Shown: in pieces, positions 32,526 through 41,630 of the stretch
How positions within the stretch are numbered: position 1 is the first letter of the stretch
Layout of the letters: each line of letters starts with the position of its first letter
NCBI RefSeq assembly: GCF_900090285.1
Contig: NZ_LT607754.1
Coordinates: 1,798,001-1,862,000 of the forward strand
Direction: 5' to 3'
Length of the DNA: 64,000 bases
DNA from: Micromonospora inositola
GTDB taxonomy: Bacteria; Actinomycetota; Actinomycetes; Mycobacteriales; Micromonosporaceae
The notes under the pieces: generated by a model
What the model was told of the DNA's origin: nothing
What the model saw: the letters and a program-made list of their open reading frames with translations, nothing else
The model's database searches: none
Made by a program: the position numbers and the translations under genes

Positions 32526-32661
32526 GCCGCTCCTCGTGTTCTTCGCTTCACCGGCAACCGGCCGGCCTCACCTCGGCGGTTGCGTCGTCCCAATCCACCA
32601 GCGTGCCACCAGCTCTTTCACCACGTGGCGATCGTACAAGCGTTCGATGCTATCGCGGTGG

Positions 32662-33309
32662 TCAGCGTCCGATACGCACCTGCTCCGATCGGGTCCACTG
32701 GTACATCCGATGGTCACGGTGGAACTCAAGGAGACCAAGGTGATGGAGAGTCACCACGACGGGCTCTGCCTCAACCTGGGACAGCGTTGCTGCGATGGGT
32801 TCCGCGGATTGGGCCGCGTTGGAGTAGGCGAGGCTCACGTGCGGCCGATAGCCCTGGACGTGCTCGGGCGCCAACTCGACGTTGTCCGCGCCCAGGACGT
32901 GGCCGATCACCTCCCTCACGGCGTGGCGTACCGCCGTGAGGGGGGCCGGCGGTTCGGCTGGCAGGTAGACAGCCTCCGGGCGGACGACAGGGCGGTGGAA
33001 CGCAACGACAGGTGCGGGCAGCTCCGCAAGCCTCTCGCGGATTGCGGGCTCCAATCGAGCGACCTGCTCGTCGTCCAGGTCGTCGACGAAGCCGATTCCC
33101 TGCATCGTTAGGTGAAGCCAGGTGGAGGGGATGAGGTCGAGACCGGGAAACGGTCGTAGCGCCTCCTGGTAGCGCCGCACCAGTTTCACCAGCTCGGGAT
33201 ACTCACCCATCGTGAAGTGGCAGGCGTAGAAGTGGCGGCCTGCCCGCCAGCCCGGCCGCCACCACCAGTGGTCCTGCATCTCGTCGACGTGCTCGATCGG
33301 AGCGGGCAT
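32662..33309 (-). CDS. 2'-5' RNA ligase family (2H phosphoesterase) protein
   Basis: 215 aa from the ATG at 33309. The two HxT/S motifs of 2H phosphoesterases are HLTM (in STWLHLTMQGIGF) and HVSL (in YRPHVSLAYSN). An N-terminal extension of about 40 residues is rich in W and H. Such proteins hydrolyse or ligate cyclic phosphates on RNA or nucleotides. It is divergent from the truncated integrase, and its start region replaces the missing 5' part of that gene. Confidence 0.82.
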   Translation of the reverse strand: MPAPIEHVDEMQDHWWWRPGWRAGRHFYACHFTMGEYPELVKLVRRYQEALRPFPGLDLIPSTWLHLTMQGIGFVDDLDDEQVARLEPAIRERLAELPAPVVAFHRPVVRPEAVYLPAEPPAPLTAVRHAVREVIGHVLGADNVELAPEHVQGYRPHVSLAYSNAAQSAEPIAATLSQVEAEPVVVTLHHLGLLEFHRDHRMYQWTRSEQVRIGR

Positions 33310-34290
33310 CTTTTCCCTTACCTAGATGTCCGAGAGGCCCTCGGCGTCCCCTCGATCTCTACCGCTGGCTGCACCGCAAGTACATCGAACCCACGTTGCG
33401 TGATCGCCTGTTGAGCGACATCACGCCCGGCATCGTCCGCGCATGGCGAGCCGATCTCCTGGCAGAAGGCGTCAGCCCGACGATGGTCGCCAAGGCGTAC
33501 CGTCTGCTGCGCGCTGCTCTCAACACCGCCGTTGATGACGAACTCATCCGGCGCAACCCTTGCCGGATCAAGGGTGCCGGCATTGAGCGCGCGGCTGAGC
33601 GACCTACCGCCACGGTGGCCCAGGTCTTCCAGCTCGCCGACATCGTGCCCGGCCGGTTCCGCGCCCTGATCCTGCTCGCCGCCTTCGCGAGCCTCCGCTA
33701 CGGCGAACTGGCCGCCCTTCGTCGCCGCGACTTCGACCTCCGCTGTCGGACCCTCACCGTCCGCGCGACCCTGGTCGAGCGCTCAGACGGAAGCCTCACC
33801 TTCGGACCGCCCAAGACCGATGCCGGCATCCGGACCGTCACCATTCCCGACGCGATCCGCCGCGACGTCCGCGCACACCTGGACGACTTCGTCGACGAGG
33901 ACCAGGACGCGCTCGTCTTCACCGGCGCGAAGGGTGCCGTCCTGCGCCGCTCCAACTTCCAGACCGCCTGCAAGTGGCGCGAGTCCGTGGCTGCGGCCGG
34001 TCTGCCCGACTTCCACTTCCACGACCTGCGGCACACCGGCAACACCCTGGCGTCCCGGACCGGCGCGAGCCTGGCCGAACTGATGGCCCGGATGGGCCAC
34101 GCCTCGACCCGGGCCGCGATGATCTACCAGCACACCGCCCGGGAGCGCGACGAGCACATCGCTGACGCGCTCAGCTCGCAGATCAAGCAGAGCAGGGATC
34201 GGGCACGTAACGGGCACGGCCAGCGCAAGAAGTGGGTAGCAACGAACGAGGCCCCAGCCAGGAAACCTGTCCTGAGCTGGGGCCTCACGC

Positions 34291-34334
34291 TGGAGCGGGT
34301 GACGGGAATCGAACCCGCACTGTCAGCTTGGGAA
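34291..34334. repeat. Right attachment-site copy within tRNA-Gly
   Basis: The 44 bases are identical to 27337-27380 and lie within the intact tRNA gene, from its CCA end to the anticodon loop. Confidence 0.9.
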
Positions 34335-34364
34335 GCTGATGTTCTGCCATTGAACTACACCCGC
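34291..34364 (-). tRNA. tRNA-Gly(CCC)
   Basis: The minus strand folds as a cloverleaf. The acceptor arms are GCGGGTG and CACCCGC, the anticodon arm TCAGC-TTCCCAA-GCTGA has anticodon CCC, and the T arm contains GGTTCGATTCC. CCA is encoded at 34291-34293. The 3' end faces the island, so the tRNA is the integration target and remains intact. Confidence 0.93.
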
Positions 34365-34619
34365 AGGCGGCACCACTGTACCTGAGGTCACCGCGCCCGT
34401 GCATCCAGGTACCCCCGGCGTGCCCACCGCGGCCCCCGCCGCCAGCGAAACCACCCCCACACGACCTTGAAATCACCGACCTGCACGGACGCAGCAGAAA
34501 GTTTCCCTGCGGCAACATTCGCCCGTTCTCAAATCCGTCGATCGGTTGTAACGTCACCCGCACGTTCTCAGCCACGGCGCGACATACCCCCTGTCGTGCC
34601 GCCAGAAAGAGGTGGGCCC

Positions 34620-35603
34620 ATGGGACTTCGTCCCAACCTGCTGACCCGGCGTACCGCCGGCGTCGCTTCGACGACCCTCGCGCTGCTGCTCAGCACCGCT
34701 GCGGTGGGCGTCGTTCCCGCTGCTTCGGCCTTCTCGGCCGCCCCCGGCGCGTCCTGCGCCGAGCCGACCGACGTCCACTCGGACGCGCGGGTCAAGAAGG
34801 GCGGCAGCGCGAAGCTGGACCCGAATGAGCTGACCGCCAAGCAGGTCCGTGACCGCGAGGCCGACCTCGCCGCCGCGCTGCGCGAGCGGGCGAACTTCCG
34901 GGCCGGCGCCGGAGCCACCACCCTGGCGACTGTCAGCATTCCGGTCGTCGTGCACGTCATCCAGCGCGACACCACCCGGGCCGGCGGCAACATCCCCGAC
35001 TCGCTGGTCACCGCGCAGATCAACGTGCTCAACCAGGCCTACAGCGGCGCCACCGGCGGCGCGCCGACCGCCTTCGGCTTCCAGCTGCAGAAGGTCCACC
35101 ACGTGACCAACGCCGCCTGGTACCCGATCGTGCAGGGCTCGACCGCCGAGCGGCAGATGAAGACCTCGCTGCGCGAGGGCGGCAAGAACACGCTGAACCT
35201 CTACCTGGGCGAGCTCAGCAACGACCTGCTGGGCTGGGCGACCTTCCCGAAGCGCAAGCTGGACAGCATGGACGGCGTGGTCGCGCTGAGCGAGTCGCTG
35301 CCGGGTGGCACCGCCACCAACTACAACCAGGGCGACACCGGCACCCACGAGGTCGGCCACTGGCTGAACCTCTACCACACCTTCCAGGGCGGCTGCTCCG
35401 GCTCGGGCGACAGCGTGAGCGACACCCCGGCGGAGGCGTCGCCGGCGTTCCAGTGCCCGACCGGGCGGGACACCTGCACCGCGACCGGCCTGGACCCGAT
35501 CACCAACTTCATGGACTACACCTACGACTCGTGCATGTACCAGTTCACCGCTGGTCAGGCGAGCCGCATGCTGACCGCGTGGAACGCCTACCGCGCGGCG
35601 TAA
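34620..35603 (+). CDS. Secreted zinc metalloprotease, M43 (pappalysin/cytophagalysin) type
   Basis: 327 aa from the ATG at 34620 (AGAGGTGGGCCC just upstream). A signal peptide ends around residue 35-45. The metzincin zinc motif [13 protein letters not shown] starts at residue 243, followed by the Met-turn region [17 protein letters not shown] and several cysteines. This is the M43B pattern of secreted actinobacterial proteases. It is monocistronic with its own terminator, just outside the island. Confidence 0.9.
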   Translation: MGLRPNLLTRRTAGVASTTLALLLSTAAVGVVPAASAFSAAPGASCAEPTDVHSDARVKKGGSAKLDPNELTAKQVRDREADLAAALRERANFRAGAGATTLATVSIPVVVHVIQRDTTRAGGNIPDSLVTAQINVLNQAYSGATGGAPTAFGFQLQKVHHVTNAAWYPIVQGSTAERQMKTSLREGGKNTLNLYLGELSNDLLGWATFPKRKLDSMDGVVALSESLPGGTATNYNQGDTGTHEVGHWLNLYHTFQGGCSGSGDSVSDTPAEASPAFQCPTGRDTCTATGLDPITNFMDYTYDSCMYQFTAGQASRMLTAWNAYRAA

Positions 35604-35618
35604 CGCCCCAGCAGACGC

Positions 35619-35654
35619 CGGTGCCGGCTCCGTCTCACGACGGGGCCGGCACCG
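35619..35654 (+). terminator. Hairpin after the metalloprotease gene
   Basis: The arms CGGTGCCGGCTCCG and CGGGGCCGGCACCG (one G-T wobble) with an 8-base loop, 16 bases after the stop. Confidence 0.75.
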
Positions 35655-35680
35655 CCGTCTCCGGAGGGCCTCTGCCGGGG

Positions 35681-36241
35681 TCAGGCCGCCGTACGGCGGG
35701 TGTCGAAGCCGTGCCGCCCGCGCCGGGCCGGCCGCTGGTCGGGTACGCCTGCGGCGTCGCCGGCCGGGTGCGCCGCCCGCGGGTCGAGCCAGACCTGGAC
35801 GGCCGGCTGCCCGCCGCCGCGGCTCGTCACGTCGCCCTGCCCACGACGGGTGAGCATGGCGACGTCGATGGTGAACTCGAAGAGCCGCCAGTCGACCTGC
35901 GGCGCGGCCCGGCCGATCTCGGCGACCCGGGCCACCCGGGCCTGGTCGGTCACCGGACGGGCGCGGCCCGCCACGTACGCCTCGTCGTCGCTCTCCTCGG
36001 GCGGGAAGGAGTGCAGCGCGTAGCGGCCGTCGCGTTCGAGGTCGCGGCGCTTCGGCGAGTCGATGACGAAGCAGAAGAGCCCCTCGTCGGTGATGACCGG
36101 CGAGACCGGGTGGACCCGGGGGCCGCCGTCGGCGCGGACCGTGGCGAGGTAGCCGAAGCCCGGCCCGTACTGCTGCAGGAGAAGGCGGATCTCGTCGGCG
36201 AGGCGGGGCTCGTCGGCGGCGAATTCGGACCAGGAAGCCAT
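35681..36241 (-). CDS. Pyridoxamine 5'-phosphate oxidase-like (PPOX) flavin/F420-binding protein
   Basis: 186 aa from the ATG at 36241. The split-barrel pattern is [30 protein letters not shown], seen in parts, then [16 protein letters not shown]. The C-terminal 50 residues are Arg/Gly-rich and probably disordered. The PPOX family binds FMN, F420 or haem; the cofactor is not clear here. It is divergent from dcd. Confidence 0.85.
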   Translation of the reverse strand: MASWSEFAADEPRLADEIRLLLQQYGPGFGYLATVRADGGPRVHPVSPVITDEGLFCFVIDSPKRRDLERDGRYALHSFPPEESDDEAYVAGRARPVTDQARVARVAEIGRAAPQVDWRLFEFTIDVAMLTRRGQGDVTSRGGGQPAVQVWLDPRAAHPAGDAAGVPDQRPARRGRHGFDTRRTAA

Positions 36242-36319
36242 GCCGACATTCTATCGAACACACGTACGAACGCGCAGTCCGACACGCAGGTCACCCGTAC
36301 CGGTCGCTATGGTGTTCCG

Positions 36320-36898
36320 ATGCTGCTCTCCGACCGCGACCTGGTCTCCGAGATCAAGGCGGGCACGCTCGCGCTGGAGCCGTTCGAGCCCACGCTGGTG
36401 CAACCGTCCAGCATCGACGTACGCCTGGACAAGCTCTTCCGGGTCTTCAACAACCACCTCTACACGCACATCGACACGTCGGTCCAGCAGGACGACCTGA
36501 CCTCGATGGTGGAGGTGCCGGAGGGCGAGCCGTTCGTGCTGCACCCGGGCGAGTTCGTGCTCGCCTCGACGCTCGAGGTGATCTCGCTGGGCGACCAGCT
36601 CGCGGGGCGCCTCGAAGGGAAGAGCTCACTGGGCCGGCTCGGGCTGCTCACCCACTCCACCGCCGGCTTCATCGATCCGGGCTTCTCCGGCCACGTCACG
36701 CTGGAGCTCTCCAACGTGGCGAACCTGCCGATCACCCTCTGGCCGGGGATGAAGATCGGGCAGCTGTGCATCTTCCGGCTCTCCTCGCCGGCCGAGCACC
36801 CGTACGGCTCCGCGGTCTACGGCTCCCGCTACCAGGGGCAGCGCGGTCCGACGCCGAGCCGGTCCTGGCAGAACTGGCGGACCTGGCCGACCCGCTGA
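36320..36898 (+). CDS. dcd: dCTP deaminase
   Basis: 192 aa from the ATG at 36320, the standard length. Signatures are [12 protein letters not shown], the active-site region [20 protein letters not shown] (quoted in part) and [15 protein letters not shown], and the end [17 protein letters not shown] is typical of actinobacterial Dcd. It converts dCTP to dUTP (or directly to dUMP in bifunctional forms) for thymidylate synthesis. Confidence 0.95.
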   Translation: MLLSDRDLVSEIKAGTLALEPFEPTLVQPSSIDVRLDKLFRVFNNHLYTHIDTSVQQDDLTSMVEVPEGEPFVLHPGEFVLASTLEVISLGDQLAGRLEGKSSLGRLGLLTHSTAGFIDPGFSGHVTLELSNVANLPITLWPGMKIGQLCIFRLSSPAEHPYGSAVYGSRYQGQRGPTPSRSWQNWRTWPTR

Positions 36899-36902
36899 CG
36901 GT

Positions 36903-36932
36903 GGCAGGGGCCCCCACGCGGGAGCCCCTGCC
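36903..36932. terminator. Hairpin between convergent dcd and NlpC/P60 genes
   Basis: The arms GGCAGGGGC and GCCCCTGCC, 5 bases after the dcd stop and 6 before the end of the next minus-strand gene. Confidence 0.65.
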
Positions 36933-36938
36933 GGTGGA

Positions 36939-37973
36939 TCAGCCCGGTCGGCCGTAGCTGTTGATCTGGCCGTCGTCGACGCGTTTCATCGTGATCGGCT
37001 TGCCCGACTGGGAGGCGTGCACCACCCAGCCGCCGCCGACGTACATGGCGACGTGGTGCAGGTCGCTGTAGTAGAAGACCAGGTCTCCGGGGCGCAGCTC
37101 GCTCCGGCTCACCCGGCGGGTGACGTCGTGCTGCTGGCGGGCGTTGTGCGGCAGCGAGACCCCGGCCTTGGCCCAGGCCGCCATGGTCAGGCCGGAGCAG
37201 TCGAAGTGGTCCGGGCCGGCCGCGCCCCAGACGTAGATCTTGCCGATCTGGGCGCAGGCGAACTTGACCGCGACCCCGGCGGGGCCGCCCGGGTAGCCGG
37301 ACGGGCACGGCGCGGGCCGCAGCGGGCCGCCGCCACCGCTGCCGTAGATCTTGAGCCGGAGCTTGTCCAGCTTGGCGATCTCGGCGTTGATCTGCTTCTT
37401 CTTCGCCGCAAGCTGGGCCTCGGTCCGGGCCAGCTGGGCGACCATCTCGTCCAGCGGCTTCTTCTTGGCGGCCAGCTGATCGCGCAGCTCGACGACGTTG
37501 CGCACCTGCTGCTGCTGGCGGTGGGCGAAGCGGTCGAGCAGTTCGAGGCCGGTGACCACGTCGCTCGTCGACCGGCTACCCAGCAGCGCGTTCACCGTTG
37601 AAAGGTTGTCGCCCTTGTACGCCTCGGCGGCGAGGCCGCCGACCTGGCCCATGGCGAGGTCCACCTGGAGCTGCAGCGGGGCGATCTGCTTGGCGAGCGC
37701 GTTCACCTGCTTCCGCTTGACGGCGAGGTCCTGGCGGGTGGCGTTGTGCTGCTCGATGATCGGTTCGAGCTTGTTCCAGTCCTGGTCGATCTGGCGCTCG
37801 ATCTCGGCGACCGTCGGTTCGGCGTGCGCCGCCGTGGCGCCACCGGTCAGGATGACGGCGGTGCCGGCCAGGGCGGCGAGGGCGGTGGTGAAGCGGGACC
37901 AGCGTGGACGCGGCGCAGCCGTCATCCGGTCGACCGACCGGACCGACGGTCGCCGCGGGGCATGGTGTGCCAC
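36939..37973 (-). CDS. Secreted NlpC/P60 peptidoglycan endopeptidase with coiled coil, copy 1
   Basis: 344 aa from the GTG at 37973, with AAGGAG upstream. A signal peptide ends at AAHA (about residue 51). A long coiled coil (about 55-210) is rich in Q, K and L. The C-terminal NlpC/P60 domain has catalytic Cys in FDCSGLTMAAW and His in HHVAMYVGGG, with VVHASQSG behind. It resembles RipA-type hydrolases that split stem peptides during division. A c-di-AMP riboswitch in the leader suggests control by this osmotic and wall signal. Confidence 0.92.
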   Translation of the reverse strand: MAHHAPRRPSVRSVDRMTAAPRPRWSRFTTALAALAGTAVILTGGATAAHAEPTVAEIERQIDQDWNKLEPIIEQHNATRQDLAVKRKQVNALAKQIAPLQLQVDLAMGQVGGLAAEAYKGDNLSTVNALLGSRSTSDVVTGLELLDRFAHRQQQQVRNVVELRDQLAAKKKPLDEMVAQLARTEAQLAAKKKQINAEIAKLDKLRLKIYGSGGGGPLRPAPCPSGYPGGPAGVAVKFACAQIGKIYVWGAAGPDHFDCSGLTMAAWAKAGVSLPHNARQQHDVTRRVSRSELRPGDLVFYYSDLHHVAMYVGGGWVVHASQSGKPITMKRVDDGQINSYGRPG

Positions 37974-38001
37974 CGGGCTTCCGTACTCCTTCTTCGCTGA
38001 C

Positions 38002-38104
38002 CGCCTACCGGGTTAGCTGACGGGTTCGGACGGGAAGGGAGCCGCCCTACCGCAGAGCTGCGGATTCACCCCCGGTACCTGGTTCCCCGGCTCGCCCGGA
38101 GGCG
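38002..38104 (-). promoter_or_regulatory. ydaO-yuaA (c-di-AMP) riboswitch
   Basis: The minus-strand leader of NlpC/P60 copy 1. Conserved blocks, 5' to 3', are the P1 arm CGCCTCCGGG, GCCGGGGAACC, GGGGGTGAATCCG, and GAACCCGTCAGCTAACC, followed by the P1 partner CCCGGTAGGCG with one bulged base. These are the diagnostic elements of actinobacterial ydaO switches, which commonly precede NlpC/P60 and resuscitation factor genes. Ligand binding normally turns the gene off. Confidence 0.92.
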
Positions 38105-38353
38105 ACTCGGCGGTGTCGGACAGTCACCACCCGGGTTGGACGATGCACATACCGGCCGACGATTGACCAGAGTAGAGAGCGCCGTTATCGATCCGCAACC
38201 CGCGACGCCGTGACACTCCGTACCGGAATTCCCGATGATCACGGCGGTGAAGGTTTCTTTCACTCAACATCATCGCGGGGAAAGGTATTGACCCGATGCC
38301 ATGCGTGGGGCGAGGGTGAGCACGCAGTGACTTCCGCCCGATCTGGAGGTTCC

Positions 38354-40387
38354 ATGCTCCGCTCACCAGTGCCGCCAAGCAGACGGGTTCTGCTCGCCAC
38401 CGCCATGGCGGCGGCCACCCTTCTCCTCACCACCGGACCCGTCGCCGCCGAACCCGACGCCGGGCCCGCCGACACCACCGACCGCCAGCAGCAGTACGCC
38501 GCCGCCGCGGCCGAGTACGGCGTGCCGGGGAGCGTGCTGCTCGGCGTGTCGTACCTGGAATCCCGCTGGGACACCCACCCTGGCCAGCCCAGCACAAGCG
38601 GCGGCTACGGCCCGATGCACCTGACCGACGCCGAACAGGTCGCCAGCACGCCGTCCAGCGGGCACGTCGACGAGGACGAGGACCCCCGGGGGGACGAGTC
38701 CCGGCCCCTGGTCCTCGACCCCGCCACGGCGGCCGAACCGACCGGGGACCTCCTGCCGCAGGCGTCCCTGCAGACCCTCGACGCCGCCGCCGCGCTCACC
38801 GGCGCGGCCGAGGAGACGCTGCGCACCGACGCCGCCGCCAACATCCGCGGCGGGGCGGCGCTGCTCGCGTCGTACCAGAAGGAGCTGGGTGCGCCGGTCG
38901 GTGCCGGCAGCGACCCGGCGGCCTGGTACGGCGCGGTGGCCCGGTACTCCGGCGCGGACACCGAGGACGCCGCGGCGGCCTTCGCCGACGAGGTGTACGA
39001 CCAGATCGGCCTCGGTGCCAGCCGGACCACCGACGACGGCCAGCGGGTCACTCTCGCCGCCCTGGCGGTGACGCCCGACGAGTCCGGGTTGCACCGGCTC
39101 GGGTTGCGCCGCGCCGAGCGGCCGGACGGCCTGGAATGCCCGGTCCGGCTCGCCTGCGAGTGGATCCCCGCGCCGTACGAGAAGTACGGCCCGAACCCGG
39201 GCGACTACGGCAACCACGACCTCGGCGACCGGCCCGCCCAGCAGAAGATCGAGTACATCGTCATCCACGACACCGAGGGCTACTTCGGCCCCAGCGTGAA
39301 GCTGGTGCAGGACAAGACCTACCTGGGCTGGCACTACACGCTGCGCTCGGTGGACGGCTACGTCGCCCAGCACATCAAGGCCAAGGACGTCGGCTGGCAC
39401 GCCGGCAACTGGTACGTCAACGCCAAGTCCATCGGCATCGAGCACGAGGGCTTCGCCGGCCACGGCACCTGGTACACCGAGGCGATGTACCGGACCTCGG
39501 CCAAGTTGGTCCGCCACCTGGCGCTCCGGTTCCAGATCCCGCTGGACCGGCAGCACATCCTCGGCCACGACAACGTCCCCGGCACCACCGCCGGGACCGT
39601 GGCCGGGATGCACTGGGACCCGGGCCCGTACTGGGACTGGTCGCACTACTTCGACATGATGAAGGCGCCCTTCCACTCGACCGGCACGCCGCACACCGGC
39701 CTGGTCACCATCGACCCGGACTACGCCGGCAACCAGCCGGCGTTCATCGGCTGCAACCAGCAGCCGCCGGGCGTGCCGAAGCCGACGCCGCCGGCCGCGC
39801 CGTGCCCGCTGCGCGGCTCCTCCTCGGTCATCCTGCGCACCGCGCCGAGCGACACCGCCCCGCTGGTCAACGACCGCGGCCTGCGGCCGAACGGCACCCC
39901 GGACACCATGTACATCTCCGACCACGGCGCCCGCGCCTCGACCGGCCAGACGTACGCCCTCGCGGACGTCCAGGGTGACTGGACCGCGATCTGGTACCTC
40001 GGCCAGAAGGCCTGGTTCCTCAACCCGGCCTCCGCGCCGACGGCGAAGTGGGGGCAGGGCTTCGTGGTGACGCCCAAGCCGGGCAAGGCCACCATCCCGG
40101 TGTACGGCCGGGCCTACCCCGAGCGGGCGGCCTACCCGGCCACCATCCCGTACCAGACCATCTCGCCGCTGCAGTACACCTTCGCGGCGGGCCAGCGGTA
40201 CGCGCTCGGCGGCGTCCTGCCGGGCGAGTACTACCGGGCGGTCTCCTTCGACGGCTCCGCCCCCGGCGACCGGACGGTGGTCCGGGGCGAGAACCGGTAC
40301 GTGCAGATGCAGTTCGGCCACCGGGTGATGTTCGCGAACCTGGACGACGTGCTGATCCTGCCGGCCTCGGTGGGCGCGCCGAGTTAG
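38354..40387 (+). CDS. Secreted N-acetylmuramoyl-L-alanine amidase with transglycosylase-like N-terminus
   Basis: 677 aa from the ATG at 38354 (GGAGG 4 bases upstream). A signal peptide ends near VAAEP. Residues about 45-240 look like a lysozyme-type/SLT region (YGVPGSVLLGVSYLESRWDTH, GGYGPMHLTD). The amidase_2 domain (about 290-450) has zinc ligands in YIVIHDTEGYF, HYTLRSVDGYVAQH and the later LGHDNVPGT...HWDPG. A C-terminal region of about 200 residues has repeated beta segments of SH3-like type. It cleaves the sugar-peptide bond of peptidoglycan. Confidence 0.9.
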   Translation: MLRSPVPPSRRVLLATAMAAATLLLTTGPVAAEPDAGPADTTDRQQQYAAAAAEYGVPGSVLLGVSYLESRWDTHPGQPSTSGGYGPMHLTDAEQVASTPSSGHVDEDEDPRGDESRPLVLDPATAAEPTGDLLPQASLQTLDAAAALTGAAEETLRTDAAANIRGGAALLASYQKELGAPVGAGSDPAAWYGAVARYSGADTEDAAAAFADEVYDQIGLGASRTTDDGQRVTLAALAVTPDESGLHRLGLRRAERPDGLECPVRLACEWIPAPYEKYGPNPGDYGNHDLGDRPAQQKIEYIVIHDTEGYFGPSVKLVQDKTYLGWHYTLRSVDGYVAQHIKAKDVGWHAGNWYVNAKSIGIEHEGFAGHGTWYTEAMYRTSAKLVRHLALRFQIPLDRQHILGHDNVPGTTAGTVAGMHWDPGPYWDWSHYFDMMKAPFHSTGTPHTGLVTIDPDYAGNQPAFIGCNQQPPGVPKPTPPAAPCPLRGSSSVILRTAPSDTAPLVNDRGLRPNGTPDTMYISDHGARASTGQTYALADVQGDWTAIWYLGQKAWFLNPASAPTAKWGQGFVVTPKPGKATIPVYGRAYPERAAYPATIPYQTISPLQYTFAAGQRYALGGVLPGEYYRAVSFDGSAPGDRTVVRGENRYVQMQFGHRVMFANLDDVLILPASVGAPS

Positions 40388-40402
40388 CCGGCGCTCCACA
40401 TG

Positions 40403-40438
40403 ACGAAGGCCCCCGGTCGGCTGACCGGGGGCCTTCGT
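40403..40438. terminator. Hairpin between convergent amidase and NlpC/P60 genes
   Basis: The perfect 16-bp stem ACGAAGGCCCCCGGTC/GACCGGGGGCCTTCGT with a 4-base loop, 15 bases after the amidase stop and 12 before the end of the next gene. Confidence 0.85.
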
Positions 40439-40450
40439 CGTCGGATCGGA

Positions 40451-41461
40451 TCAGGTGACCCGGCGGTAGCCGGCCACCGGCTGTGTGCTGACCTGGCTCA
40501 CCTGGACCGGCTTGCCGGTCCGCGGTGCGTGCACCATCAGCCCGTTGCCGAGGTAGAGGCCGACGTGATGCAGGTCGGAGCCGAAGAAGACCAGGTCACC
40601 AGGGCGGGCGTCGGACCGGGAGACCGCCCTGCCCTCGTTCCACTGCGCGCCGGTGAAGTGGGTCAGGTAGATCCCGGCCGCCTTGTAGGCGTACTGGGTG
40701 AGGCCCGAGCAGTCGAACGAGTTCGGGCCGGTGGCGCCCCAGACGTACGGGTCGCCGACCTGGGCGCAGGCCGTCTTGATCGCGATCCGCGCGGCGCTGC
40801 TCACCACGCCGTCGATGGCGGGGCAGCCCTCGACCCGCACCGAGGTCTTCGGCAGCATCGCGGTCAGCCGCTTGATCTCGGCGTCGATCTGCTTCTTCTT
40901 CGCGGCCATCTCGTTCTGCTGCTTGACCTGAGTGTCGATCAGCGCGTCCAGCTTCGCCTTCTGCGCCTTGTACTTGTCGCGGATGGCGAGCACGCCGGCG
41001 ATCTGCTTGCGCTCCTGCGTGGCGAGCCGGTCGAGGATGGTGAGCTGCTCGGCGAGCGTCCCGGGCTTGGCGTCGACCAGCAGGGCGCCGATCTCCTGCG
41101 ACGGGCCCTGCATGTAGTAGCGGGAGGCCAGGTCGCCGACCCGGTTCATGGCGAGCGTGGACTGCAGCTCCAGCGGGGCCATCTTCTTCTGCAGGTCCGC
41201 GGACTTCTTCTTGTTGACCTTCAGTTGGGCGCGGATCTTGTTGTAGCCCTCGATGGTGGGCTCCAGCTGCTCCCACTGCTTGTCGATCTGCGCGTCGATC
41301 TCGTCCACCGAAGGGGCCGCGTGCGCGGGCGCAGCGACGAGTCCGGCGCCGACCGCTACGGCCGCGACCAGGGTGAGCAGACGGTGTACGACCCGGCGGG
41401 CGCCGACCGGTCGGACGGGCGGCTGACTCCGGGCGTGACGATGAGGGGGCATGGTTGCCAC
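40451..41461 (-). CDS. Secreted NlpC/P60 peptidoglycan endopeptidase with coiled coil, copy 2
   Basis: 336 aa from the GTG at 41461 (AAAGGAG 9 bases upstream); an ATG three codons later is possible. A signal peptide ends at AHAA. A coiled coil rich in K, Q and L precedes the NlpC/P60 domain, with Cys in FDCSGLTQYAY and His in HHVGLYLGNG, then MVHAPRTGKP. It is a clear paralogue of copy 1 but has no c-di-AMP riboswitch in its leader. Confidence 0.92.
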   Translation of the reverse strand: MATMPPHRHARSQPPVRPVGARRVVHRLLTLVAAVAVGAGLVAAPAHAAPSVDEIDAQIDKQWEQLEPTIEGYNKIRAQLKVNKKKSADLQKKMAPLELQSTLAMNRVGDLASRYYMQGPSQEIGALLVDAKPGTLAEQLTILDRLATQERKQIAGVLAIRDKYKAQKAKLDALIDTQVKQQNEMAAKKKQIDAEIKRLTAMLPKTSVRVEGCPAIDGVVSSAARIAIKTACAQVGDPYVWGATGPNSFDCSGLTQYAYKAAGIYLTHFTGAQWNEGRAVSRSDARPGDLVFFGSDLHHVGLYLGNGLMVHAPRTGKPVQVSQVSTQPVAGYRRVT

Positions 41462-41630
41462 CGGCACCGACTCCTTTGCGACCGACCGCCGGGCGCCTCG
41501 CGAGGGGGAAGATCGAGGCAGACGACCCACAGCGGTCGGTGCCCCACATTAGGGAAGCCGCGGAGTGATATCAAGGCGGCCATTTGGTCGATCACGTTTG
41601 CGCAACCGCTTGCACACCAAGGGTATTCAT

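Larger units (their letters stand above)
33345..34385 (+). pseudogene. Tyrosine-type integrase, N-terminally truncated
   Basis: Homologous sequence begins near 33345 (LDLYRWLHRKYIEPTLRDR), corresponding to the start of the core-binding domain; the usual N-terminal arm-binding portion of about 60-90 residues is absent and no good start lies there. A TTG at 33396 gives 329 aa. Catalytic residues are present: R in SLRYGELAALRRRD, HxxR in FHDLRHTGNTLA, and Y in STRAAMIYQHTARERDEH. The frame reads antisense through tRNA-Gly, as is common for elements inserted there. It is probably inactive or impaired. Confidence 0.75.

Noticed and set aside
41462..41630. A riboswitch before NlpC/P60 copy 2
   Set aside because: None of the ydaO blocks (GGGGAACC, GGTGAATC, CCCGTCAGCTAACC) is present in this leader.
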